DNA of 64,000 nt from Rotaria socialis (lineage: Eukaryota; Rotifera; Eurotatoria; Philodinida; Philodinidae). The stretch covers positions 29,331 through 93,330 of the forward strand of contig CAJNYU010001562.1 in NCBI GenBank assembly GCA_905331475.1, written 5' to 3'. Numbering within the stretch: position 1 is the stretch's first letter; each line of letters begins with the position of its first letter. Below the pieces are notes generated by a model. That model was not told the DNA's origin. It did not search any database and saw only the letters and a program-made list of their open reading frames with translations. This document shows positions 36,968 through 50,500 of the stretch, piece by piece. The translations under genes were made by a program, and so were the position numbers.

Positions 36968-38595
36968 ATGTCATCTGAACAAGAGCCACGTCTTACAGAA
37001 CCATTGCAAGCATCTTATTTAATACGTGAAGGACAACCAGTTAAAATTTCATGTCGTTTTGATGCTTCACCTCAAATTGACATTGAATGGCTCAAAGAGG
37101 GAAATCCTATTGATTTCGAAGCACTTGGAATTTCACGAGATTTTAAGGTTTGCTTTATGAATAAAATAAACAAAAATAAAATAACAGTTTTTCTCTCCTA
37201 AACATAGGTTGTAAAAGAAGTCGACTATACAGCATTATTAATTAAAGAAGCATTTCCAGAAGATACAGGCTCATATACAGTTGTAATTCGTAATGCATTA
37301 GGTGAAGCACGTTCATTTACGCAATTAAGTGTTGAAGAATTTTTCTGTCGTACACCGTAAGTTGATTAGCAGTACAAAAAAATAAACTTGAATGAAAATG
37401 TTTTGTTCTTTCGAATTTAAGTGAATCAGAAATGTCTGAAACACTATGTAAACCAACAATTGTTCAACCACTTCGGGACACAAACATTAATGAAGGAGAA
37501 AAATTAAAATTACATGCTGCACTAAATGGTCATCCTGAACCTGAAGTATAAAAAAAGAAAGCTATGCGTATTTTAGTTTTTCTATTGTAAAATCTTTACT
37601 TTATTTTAAGATTATTTGGTATCGTAATAATATTCCATTGAAAAATTCTCGTGATTTAACATTGACATTTGATGGACAGCTATGCAAATTAATCAAAGAT
37701 CGATGCGAAAAAGAAAACGATGCAGGAATCTATCGTATCACCGCTGTGAATTCAATGGGTCAAGCTGAATCTACTTGTCAAGTGAGTATACAATCAAATG
37801 GAATAAATATGTTTCGTGCACGTGCTCAATCAAATCGTTCATTACCAATGTTTATTCAAGCATTACAAGATGCAACAGTTCACGAAGGTGAAAAACTTCT
37901 CTTCCAAGTACGTGCCGATGGACAACCCAAACCACAAATTGTTTGGTATAAAGATAATCAACCATTGAAGAATGCATTTGATCGTAAAGTATGTTTTACG
38001 ACGGATATCACAAATAAAAAAGCCTGATTGTTCATTTAAAATTTTTTGTCTTCATAGATTCGAACTGAAAATGATGTTTATATACTTGAAATACCTAGAT
38101 TGTCCATGAATGACACTGGTGTTTATCAAGTTAAAGCAATTAATGCCGAAGGTGAATCGAAATGTTCAGCTAGAGTAAATGTTTTACCGGTCAATATTGT
38201 TCCTGAACCAATGGTTATTGAACCAACGGGTTATTCACCTGAATTTCTTCAATTCTTTAACGATCAAAAAGCATCGATTGGTTCGACAATTAAATTTGAA
38301 GCTCGAGTTACTGGTACACAACCATTGAATGTAATTTTTTTGTACTGAAAAAAAAGAAGATAAATATTTTGTCTTGTTCTTTTCAAGGTCAACTGGCTAC
38401 TTAACGGATCACCGATAAACCGTTTAGGAAATAATAAACGTTATCAACAAAACAATTTCAAAGATACTTATACATTAACAATAGGCAACGTTCGCTATGA
38501 AGATATTGGAAAATATACTTTACAAGCAGAAAATAACTGGGGAAAAGCAACGTGTACTGCTGAACTTTTCATTCCTCCTACTGTTTCAGTATTTG
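36968..38595 (+). other. N-terminal block of four Ig domains (exons 1-6)
   Basis: Ig1 spans exons 1-2 (strand B VKISCRFD; strand F DTGSYTVVIRN). Ig2 spans exons 3-4 (IIWYRNN; DAGIYRITAVN). Ig3 spans exons 4-5 (QIVWYKDNQPL; DTGVYQVKAIN). Ig4 spans exons 5-6 (VNWLLNGSPI; DIGKYTLQAENN). A ~30-residue spacer with a basic RARAQSNRS segment separates Ig2 from Ig3. Tight N-terminal Ig clusters of this kind are typical of Z-disc ends of titin-family proteins. Confidence 0.85.
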
Positions 38596-41500
38596 GTAAG
38601 AAATTATCAACAAAAAAAAAGTCACCAACACACTCGACTGTACCTATATCACGCTAATGCTTTATTTTTAAATAGACAGTATTCATGTATATAATTTAGA
38701 GTATATTGTCTTTTTTTTGCTTTGAATAGACCTATTATTTTAAATATTTTGCTTAGCATCTGCTTTGTGAATGCTCTTTTATCATTGATGAAAAGAATAC
38801 AAGAAAGATAAGTAGTACTTCATTGTAAGCATTTATGGTTATGCTGTTCTTTCGTTTGGCTTATTAACAATACAGAATAGACCTATAATAGAGAGCCCTT
38901 GAGATCAATAAAAATCAACAAATCTTTCTTTTTTTTCTGTCTCAATATCGTCAACAAATGTTGTTGCCGCCTACAGACTAATATTTGTACGATTGTTGGT
39001 CGCCATTTTTCTTTTCTCCTCTTTATATTAATAATCAGAAAGAAAGAAAAGAGATAACAATCCATTTTCTCTATATCCATCTTGGTCCTGTTGTCGCCGT
39101 CGTGATGTGCCAAGATGTATACTTGTTTGTGTAACGATCTAGCAAAGAAAGCGAACGACTGATGGAGAAAAATAACACGATAAGATAGAAAGGAAGTTGG
39201 TTTATGTCTATCCTTCCGTCTCCTAGGCATTTATTCTTTATATATAAGCATGCAAAAAAAGACGCATTCGAGAATACGTGTGTGTATGAAGTACATATCG
39301 TCTCATGGAGAATGATTGATTCTGGAAAATACCATAACATATTTAGGAAAAGAGGAAGAAAAAAAAGATAGAAAAGGGAACATATTCCTATTGGAAAGAA
39401 GAAAAAGGAAAAAAAGAAACGAAGGAATATATCCAAGCTGTACAAACTCGTATCAGTCGATTGTGGTTCTTTGTCTCTGTGAGAAGTGGTCACCATTTTC
39501 TCATGTGGTTATTTTTTTAAATTATTAATCTAGGATCTCCTTCTACATCAACATCACGTGTTAAAATGAGGGCAGTTACACATCGAACTGCAACTAGTGG
39601 TAATGCCGATATCAACAGAGGTAGGCGGTTTTTCAACAATAGGCACATTATTATGGAATGTCATGTTCTTTCTTGTCGTCGCCCTTATCTTCTTTTTTGT
39701 GTGTCATTGCGGTGGTGGTGGCTACTCAAATAGGACAGAATTTGTTTGTTTTCTAAATAGAAATGCATTTATCTAGTTTTGTTGCTTGATGCTCGCTTTC
39801 AGCACTAACGATGATGTACTCTCTTGTATACAATCTATAATTGACATAACAAAGGAAGTGTCTCCATTCAACGGATATCATTGAATACTGTCTTATCGCA
39901 ATGCCAAATATATATATATATACTATATCCTAACTCTAGAAATAGTAAGTAACAATAAATAATTTGCCGATGTATATCTCAGTCGAAAGGTAGTGGCAAC
40001 AATAAGAACATGTTGCCCGATAGGTTTGTCAAAAAATCGCCGCCTCCACTTTCACAGCATAAAAGACACAGTGAAAATGAGCAGCAACAGAAAAAACAAC
40101 AACAATTATTCGCCAATCCATATTCATTGGGACAAGAATCATCGTTTATTTCTTCAAGTAATAATCATAATCATAATAATAATAAACGATATCGTCCAAC
40201 AGAAACTCAATCCTTAACACGTGCAACCGATTTTCATCATAATCGGCAATATCCAACGAAATTACAAATTTTTCAGCCGTCAGTTACAAATAATAAAGAA
40301 CAACAAAAACAAAATAAAACTACAACATGCTATGAATATGAATATGAACTTGAAAAACGACGACGTTCATCATCTGAAAATAATAATCAACAATATAGAA
40401 ATGATTTGAATATTCACCGTGAATCTCTTGATTGTCTCAATGATTTAACAGATGAATATAAAATATTACCCCGAGAGAATAATTCTTTAAATAATCAAAA
40501 AAATAAAACTATGTATGAAACAAAACAACAAGATCAACATAGTGAAGGCGTTTATCGTTGTCTGCCAAAATCTGTAAGTCGCACAGAAGATCAAACTACT
40601 TATCAACATTCACTTTCGGAAAATTTACTTTATAAACAGTTAAAACCCCTTGTAAAAACAGTCTTAACATTAAGTGTCGATAATATAAAAACATTAGATT
40701 ATTCTCTTCAACATCAACAACGTTTAGTAAAACCTATTCATATTCACTCGTCGACAAATTCGGTTCCAGATGAAACAAGTATTAAGTATGTTCGAGCTGA
40801 ACGGTTACCCGTTGAAGCTGTTTTATCAAAATCTCAAATAACAAAAACGCACGGAGGTCATTCATCAACTGTTGTCAAAGATGTTCGATATGCATGTCGT
40901 GAAGTAACAACCAATATTCATCAGCCACTACGGCGACGAACCATTGAAGGTCAACATGAATTACGTGTTTTTGATAAACCAATTACATCAGGAACAATAC
41001 AGCCTGTCGAATCTACCATTTTTAAACCTATTGAAACCTTACCTATGAAGCATTCATCAATAAATATTACTAGATCTGCAAGAGGTGATCGTTTTCATAC
41101 TGTCGATATAGGTAGTACATTAACACATCAACGTACACAGTCTGGCCCATACGATTTACATAATAGGTTCGGATCCATTCAATCAAATTTATCGAAGAAA
41201 TCAGTAGAATTCTCACTACCTACATCAACACATCATTCATCAACAATAGTGAAACTAAATCGTACACCAGCATCAAGTGTTTTTCTTGATAAGGTACAAA
41301 CACAAATAAAAGGTCAACGTGAAGTACGTTTTGCTGATCAACCAATTCAACCAGGCTCAGCTAAAACCGTAGAATCTGTTGTACCGAAATCAATTATGAA
41401 ACAACTTGAACATACAACAACAATCGTTACTGAAAAACAACCATCTCGACGTGTTTTAGAAATAACAGGTAGTGGGAAAAAAACAAAAGCTGATATGATG

Positions 41501-44500
41501 CAATTATTAATCGAAAAACCAACACTACCAGCTGAACATAGTTCAACAATCATTAAAGGACAACCACAAAGCTTTACCATCGGTCAAACGCAACCAATTC
41601 TTGGTAAAAAAAAGAGATCTGTACGTGTCATTTTCTTTATAAAAAGTTTCTTATTCATTAGGTCAACACGCAGTAAACTATTATGATCGTCCTATTGAAT
41701 CGTACGATGAAATGGAAGGTCTATTTTCTAAACAAAATATAGTTCAGCATTCACAAGAAGGTGAACATCAAGTAACATATATTAAACAAACACGACCTAA
41801 ATATGAACCCGTTGAATTAGCTTTTAAACGACCAGTAATCTTACCAAGTGTATCAAAATTAATTGCTGATATCCCAGCATCAACACAAATAACATCTATA
41901 AAGCCGACAGAAATTCTTTTAACAGAAGATAATTCATATAAACAAGATCGAGAAATAAATAATGTAACACGTTATCAACAATTTGATGAAATGGAACTTA
42001 TTCTTGACAAACCATACGTATACGATAGTTCAGCGACATTAATTGCAAATATTCAACCAGATTTTGAATTGAAATTAATACAACAAAAAATAAATAAAGA
42101 TGAAGAATCCAAAGAATTTCATCAACATAAATCATATATTGAAGAGAATATTCAATCTGAATCAATTTTTCAAAGACCATTAAAAGGGACTCCGCTTATG
42201 CAACAACCCATTGAAGAATCTAGTACAAATTTAACAATGAAATTGAATACAGATCAACAAATAAAACCATTTGAGTTAATCCTTCCACGTCTTGATATTG
42301 AATCATCAGTAAGTACGATTGCTGGTTTACATACGAAAATTGATGTACCATCAAATATCGAAAGATCGTCATTCAATGGTCTAATCGAACGAAAGAAACT
42401 TACAGATAATGAGATTGAATTAATCGTGCCCAAACCAAAATATATCGATAAAAGCACATCAACATTGATAGCTGATGTGCAAGCTCAACTGGAAACAAAA
42501 GAAATACGGCCAAATGAAATTCAACCTGAAATATCATCAGCAACGGTTTTTTTTGATGAAACAACAGAATATATCATACCCGAATCTGTTGAAATACGTA
42601 TGAAACAACCGATTGTTCAGAATAGTTCAACAACGCTTCTTGCTAATGCACAATCAGCATTAGATCCAAGAACAATTCAAATACAAACAAACACAAATCA
42701 ATCATTAGAACAAAGTGCATCAGCAGTTTCATTTGAAATACGATTTCAACAGAATCAACTGTCTGAAGTTGAACTTGTCCTTCCTCGTCCACCAATACAA
42801 GAGAGTATATCTGTCATGTTAACTGATATTCATTCAACACTTGACACATCACAAAAACATATAATCATTCCACCACCCCCTCAACACCCTATAGAATCGA
42901 GTAGTCAATTTATCTTAGAACAAGGTAACCTAGGAACAGCACTAGTAGAGTTACACCAGCAACCGAATGCACGTGTATTTTCAGTTAAACTAAATCATAC
43001 TTGTTTAGAAAATAATAACCATATATGTTTTAGGTATCGAAAGTCAACAGGAACAATCGTATGGTCTACCAACAATTCATGCTGACTTAAATCAACCCGT
43101 CGAATTTGTCTTTAATGTTGAAGATGGAAATGCGTCGACAATATCTCAACAATATAGACAAGATTATAATACAAGAATGTTGACGAGTGCTACGAATGGA
43201 ACAGATAAAATGTTATCATTAGGTACAGGTAAATTGATTTAGTATATATGAATAATTGAACATAAGAGAGATAGAATAGATAATCATTTAATAAAAATAC
43301 TCTTTACTAAAAATGTGTAGGATGAATCTTGTTTTTTTTTAAATTTCTTTTCTTAGTCTAGAGAAAACTTTATTTTATGTATTGAGTTCAATTCGATATA
43401 GCTTTTCTAGTCATATATTTTGCAGATATTTCGATTGATACAATGTATCAGATAATAGTATGAAAACTACAGAACATATATATATATATATCTGTAATCT
43501 TTAGATTCGATCACAGGAACTTTTTTCTTCTATTCTCCGTCCTAAGCATGATACTATTTTTCTCTGGTCATGGTCACTGAGACCAACACTTCGATTGGTT
43601 ATGTATAACTCTCGTCGTAGATTCTACTTTTTTTTAATTATTTGTTTTCATATTCTTTTTATAATGTTCTCGTCAAACTATCTTTGTAAAAAAAAACATT
43701 TATAGAGAAATATCTTCTATGAATTGAATTGAATTATTTATTGATCTATATAATAGAATAAGAAATTTATGATTCTACATGTTTATCATGTACTAAAAGA
43801 AAACAAAATCTGAATAATCTAATATGTGCGAAGAATTTCAAGCTTTGATACAAAAGAATGTTACCTAGACAAAATCACAAATATTGTCGGTCGATCAATA
43901 ACAATGGTCTAATGAAAATTCTTTTCTTTGTGAATGCCAATCATTAAGGTGAGAAAAAAAATCGAATATTAAAGAAAAATTAGCGAAAGATCAATTGTAG
44001 GCGTAGCATCAGCGCCTCGACGAGTGCGTCAAAGATGACATTTTTTGCTATTGAGAATCCATCTTCTTTCTTATTGCTTAGAAAGCTGTTCTAAGTTTTG
44101 ATGAGTCCATCAAATGTGACATTTAGATTATATAGAATCTAGAAAAGGTACGCTGGTAACGAGTTAATTAATACTTTAAGACCGTTCATTTTTAATATTG
44201 AAAAGTACATGTTTTCGGCAAGGATTAATACTACCATATGATTAGTTTTGATCTTGAATTCGAGTTACAAAGTTCATCCAATTGCCCTATTTCAATTGAT
44301 CAGTTCTCACCAATGCTCAAATATTTGATTTACGACATAAAATTCTCTTCTTTCGCTAACGCGAGAAAATGTCATATTAATAATTATATCCGTCTTCACG
44401 TATTAGATATCCAATTAATCTTAAGATAATTCCAAAGCAGTTTCCCAGTAGGAATCAATTAGTTCAATTACACTTAGTTTACTACTTAATATCTTTCAAG

Positions 44501-47500
44501 AAAAATATTAACAGTTGGTTGACTATTAAATATGAAAACACTTTTCTAGGCCAATATAGTTTTGGCCTTGGTTGAGTTGAGAAAGACAAACACTATTGTT
44601 GAAGTATGATTTACCAATGTAGCTCTGCGAGACAACATCAGCTTAAAAATGAATGTATAAGTCAAAGACTTATATGGAAGTTATGTACAACTCTTATGTG
44701 ATCGCAATCCACTCGTATACATATATCTGCCAATTTAATAAAAAAATCTACATTATTACACTTCTAGACTATTAGCAGTTTGAAAAGAAGAATTAAAGCG
44801 ACAGAATAATATTACGTCATGTCTATTTCCTATTTCTTAGTTCCTTTACACCTGTCTATGATTAATGTTCATGTATATGTATAGTATGTTTCTATCCATG
44901 AATGAGAATCATATGCTCATTAATCGATCGCATATAGAACAGACAAAATTATATGTACACAAAACAAGTTACAAGTGCACATCAGGAAATAATGAACTTA
45001 TCTAGTCGACTATTTACATTGCTATTATGCATACGCTCAGAGAGGGTGGGCTTCTATTACATTTAGAAGTTCATGACCTTAAACAGCTGACTTCTTTTTC
45101 TGAGCACGTAATACACAAGGAAATCGGAAATTTTTTAGACGCTCTGTTATCTATTCAATATACCGATATGTTCAATTTAAATGAAACGATATCGATTTGA
45201 TAGCTATTCTATTTTCTATTAGTATCAGAAGAAAAGAATACTTATGTCTAAATGACAGAAATAATTCAACTATTCAATTATTTTATTTTATTTAGAAAAT
45301 TCAGCACGTCAATTTAAACCCATTGAATTTGTTGTATCAGGTGGTTTAAGTGGGTTTAATAATTCGATTGAAAACTATGCAACTGTTGGCGATGGTAGTT
45401 ATACAACAACAACAACAACAAAACGAACCATAACATCATCAGATACAGGCGGATATAGTGAAACAACAAATCGATCGGTTATTCGTGGCATAAGACCATA
45501 TGATCAAGTCGATTTAGTTTTACAACCAGACAGTTCATTATCATCGATATCGAAAGTTTTAACCACAAAAGTTGGTTTAGATTCAAATCATGCACCATAT
45601 TTTTCTCTGTCATTACATGATCAAACCGCACGAGAAGGCGAGTCGGTTCTTTTCGAAGTTGTTGTCTCTGGTAAGTATTAAACGCGGTTTTTCATTTTGA
45701 TTTATAAAAAAACAAAATTCTATTTTATTTCAGCGCAACCGTCAGCCGAAATTGTTTGGGATAAGGATGGTACATTAATTGGAGATGATTCAGCATTTCG
45801 TCTCGACTATTATGGTGATGGTCGTACAACACTTTATATACCCGAAGCATTTTTTGATGATCAAGGCAATTATACATGCACAGCAACAAATTCACTGGGT
45901 ACATGTCGTACAACAGCACGTCTTACTGTTGATTGTAAGTATAAATAAGCTAGTTTTTGTTTGCCTGAAAAAACAACTCATTGTTTTATGTTGTTTAGCA
46001 ACCGGAGAAGGTTCAGCACCAAAACGCCGTCATATGAATGATTCATCAGTAGTTTATTATGAACAAGGACCAAGACAAACATTCGAATCCTATCATCTTT
46101 ATTCGCAACCATCAAGAACAATAACACAAGTTACTGAAGAAACTGAAATTTATCAAATACCATCTGAACAACAACACAATGAAAAAAAATATTCAATTTA
46201 TGGATCACAACCTAAATTTCAACCAGTTTCATTTTTAGTTTCAAGTACTCCAGAAAATCAACAACAACAACGCAACAGTGGTCTGGTAGCGACTGTAGCT
46301 AAACAAGCAGGTCCTACATATTCACAATATCAACAATACGTATCTCATGAACCTGAGCATATGCAAACAGAATCAACTACATCTATGATCCGTTATGCTT
46401 ATTCTCATGAGCAACCTACTTCAACTTCATATATTACTACAAAACCAAATTTTACAAAGGTATACTAATAAACTGTATAAAATTCAAAGTTAAATCTCAT
46501 ATTTGCATGTTGTAACTCTATTTCATAGCAATAGAAGGAATTAGAATGATATGAGACAGATTTTCATAGGAAATAAGTATCAGAATCTTTTCTTAAAGTT
46601 TCTTCTAAACGTGAAAAAAACATTACAATAAGATAAATAATGCTCCAGTAAGATACAATATTTTTGTTGGTTATGCAAAAATCAACAGAACATATCATTG
46701 TCTTCTGATAATTGCTTATTCTTGAATAGCTATTATCTTCTGCTAGACATATTTTACTCCAAGGATTTCCTATCAATATAATGATATTGAAGAACATATG
46801 TTAGCCTTGAATAACTTTCCCTGTCAAATTTTAATTCTTTTCTTGTTTTTGTTTAGCCATTGGAACCTATCGATGCACTCGAAGGTGGAACTATTCAAAT
46901 AACAGTACATTTAACTTCTTCTGGTCCTCAACATAGTCGACCACAGATTCAATGGTATCATCATTCTCAACCGATTGTACCTGATAATATACATTATCGT
47001 ATAATCGACGAACATGACACTTCAACATTGGAAATTATTAATATCACAAGAGGCGATACTGGCCAAGTATGGTGTGTTGCTACTACTCCAGCTGGATCAG
47101 CAACTACAACTTGCGATATTAATGTTGCAGGTATAGATAGAAATATTTTTAAAAAATCATTTTGATTTTGAATTTTCATATGATACATATTAAATTACAG
47201 TGTTCTACAGTAATAATCGAGCATAGAAGAATAGAAAATATGATTGTGAATGAGTGAAATTAAGTTTTCTCACTAGAAATAACTTTTCACCGACTCATGC
47301 TAATATTAACATTTTGATTTACTTTTCAATCACATAGAAAATCCTGCTCGAACCCATCATCATTTGAGAACATCGCATCAAGTCGTACCTCAAGAAACAG
47401 TGTATAAAACTCAAGCAACTCATTTAAGTCATGCACAAATTCCTCTTCATCATCAACAATATGAACAACAACAACAACAACAACAACAACAACGGGTACC

Positions 47501-50500
47501 ATCTCATTTCTATACCACACAAACGATTACTCAACAGCAAACCTCTCCCCAATTATATACTCCTCTCTCATCTCAAACATCTCATTCATATGCTTCGCCA
47601 GCATCGTCTCTACAATCACAATATGTAACATCTCAGAATGTAACACCTCAATCATTTGTTCCTCAAGCTCCTCCACTTTTGCCTAATTATACTTCTCGAG
47701 CAAATTATTCGGATCAACACCCTAAAATAATCAATGGCGGTTTAAAAGATCAACCTTTATATGTAGGATCCGATACTGTCTTCGAATGTCAATTTACTGG
47801 ACATCCTGATAAAATACAATGGTTTCACAATGATGTTGAAATCCTTTATAATTCTCAGCAATTAAATAATAGGTAAAATAGCACATGAAACTTAATGGCG
47901 AAAAACAAATATTTAATTAATCAATAATATTTTACTTTAGAGTTTATCATATAACTAATCCAACGAATGGAACAAGTCGACTTATTATACGATCGACAAC
48001 CAATGAAGACGTTGGAACGTATACAGTCAAAATTTCTGGGCCCAATGGCGAAGAAATATCAAGTGCAAAACTTATACCAGCTAGTAAATTTCTTTTTTTT
48101 TGTTTTTGGAAAAAACTAAAACGCGATTGATATGATTATTTTCTTCATTGATTAGCACAATTTGAAAATATGCAAAAGAAAAAAGTTGAACTTACACAAC
48201 GTAAAGCACTTGTTCATGAACTTGAAGAAAAACAAATAAAACGTATGCGACCATCAAGATCAGTAGGACCACGTAGTAGTTTTACTTCATATGGTACAAG
48301 CGATGACGATGTATTCTATGAACCGGTAAAAAGAAAATAATAGCTACTAGTTAAATCTCTGTCGGTGGATTATAATATGAAAACTCACTTAGTAACGCTG
48401 AATTTGGCAAGAAAGTCGAATAAAAACATGTTAAATTCAGTCTTTTTATCAGAATATTCTGTAGGAACAACACAGGGCAGATTTCTTTCAGTGAGAAACC
48501 GTATTGTTTTAAATAGATATTCATAAATCATATTTTCCTGGCAAAAATGTTGATTTAACTTTCTTTGATAAAGACTCAACGAGCTGCTGCTCCATCACGA
48601 CAATTAACAGCACCAACGCTTAGTCGGCCATTACAAGATTCTAATGTCAAAGAAGGTCAACCTATTATATTAACATGTCAAGTGCAAGGTTTTCCAAAAT
48701 CTGAGGTTTGTTCTTACATATGTCTATACCGTTAGCCTAAAAAAGAAATCAATTTAATTTAGCTTTTCTGGTTTAAAAACAATGCTCCATTACCATTATC
48801 AGCACGACATAAAATTGCCTATGATGCTGGCAGTGGTACTATTACATTGCGCATTAATGATTCGCGACCAGAAGACAGCGGGACATATGCAATTGTATGT
48901 ATCTAATTGACTATGGCTAGCTCGTTTCTTTTTGTTTACTTGGAAATTTTACAATTTAGGTTGCAAAAAATCCTCAAGGTCATGTGCAAACAAACGCTTA
49001 CATTGATGTCGAACAAACACCTGCCATTGATGAAACGTCCTATGTACAACCAGATGCATTTAAATACATTGAGAAACAACCAACAGGTCCTCGTCCATTT
49101 AAAGGACATCGAGACTCAGATACATCAAATTTACAACAAAAACCAGCAAAAATTCTTAAAACACCAATGAATACTTCGATACTTGAAGGTGGTACAGTAC
49201 AATTTAGTTGTCAAGTTGAAGGAAGCCCAAAACCGAAAGTAGGACGAAACGAAACGACAACAATTCTTAAATAGTAACAAACTGTTTTTCCTAGATTGTT
49301 TGGTTAAAAGATAATAAACCGTTAATGGCTGGAAAACGTTTTTCAACATATTTTGATCAAACAACAAAAACGTCTGTTTTACGTATAACTGATGTATGTA
49401 AAGATGATCAAGGTTATTATACTTGTATTGTTGATAATCCGCTAAATTCGGATCAAAGTACAGCCACATTACAAGTTATTCCTGAATCAAAAATAGACCA
49501 AAGATCATATGTCGAAACAGACGCATTTAAATATTTAACACCAGAAAATAAACAACCCATTGCATATAATAAAGACTATGATCGAAGTGGTGTTGAAAGG
49601 TAATTTAAATTTTTTTCCTTAAAAGAACAGTTCAATATCTCTATGAAACTTACGATTTCGAAAACAACAATCAGTTATTATTTTGTGTAATGAATAATCT
49701 CAATACACACAACTCTTCACTATTACTTGTTCATTGCTGAACTTGTAAATAGATGTTATAGTTTCCTTCAGGAACATTAGTAAAACTACAATTCTTAAAT
49801 ACATACATCCAGAGTAGTCACCGTATGATCCGAACTAAATCGTACATCCTTAGCTTTTTTTGCACAAATCAGCAACTATATGATAAGATAAATACCAAAC
49901 TTGATGGATGGATGCATTACATTTGTCCTTTGGCTAATACTATAAAATGTAAACCGATCAAGTTTTTGGTATCCTAGATAATCAATGTGAGTATTTACAA
50001 TAAATAATTAATCTCTACAATATGCTTAATAATTAGTTACATCAAGGGCTAGCAGAAAAACAGAAGCTTGTATGAAATGCAGAAATAACTAAGCTAGATA
50101 GCGCTTCTCTGACATCTATTTTATCCTTGAAAGGTAATTATTGTCTGTCAGGGAACTTTTTACGTGACATACTTTGCATCAATCTATAATTGGATTAAGC
50201 ATAATATCGTAGCTTCAGATTTTAACCTACAAATAATCGTGCTAATAAATCTTAAAAAGATATCTTAAAAATTAGAATCTACTCAAATGAACATCTTCTC
50301 TTTTCCACAGTCAAAAGATAATTTTTCTTTTCGAATTATCTTTCAAGATTGAACCGATAGTAAATGTAAAATTAGAAAAATGATTTTCTTAATCGTTTAG
50401 TGAATACTTTGTCAATCCAGACGCATTTCGTTATTTGGAAGCTAAAAAGCCATCAAAACAAAATGATGATAACTTAACAATTGATGATAGACCAATTGTT

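Noticed and set aside
39071-39496. 141-codon minus-strand open frame in intron 6 of the giant gene
   Set aside because: Dominated by Phe/Leu/Ser runs that mirror a purine-rich + strand; lies inside an intron.
47326-47520. Minus-strand frame with a poly-Val run
   Set aside because: Reverse complement of the CAA-encoded Gln tract in exon 15.
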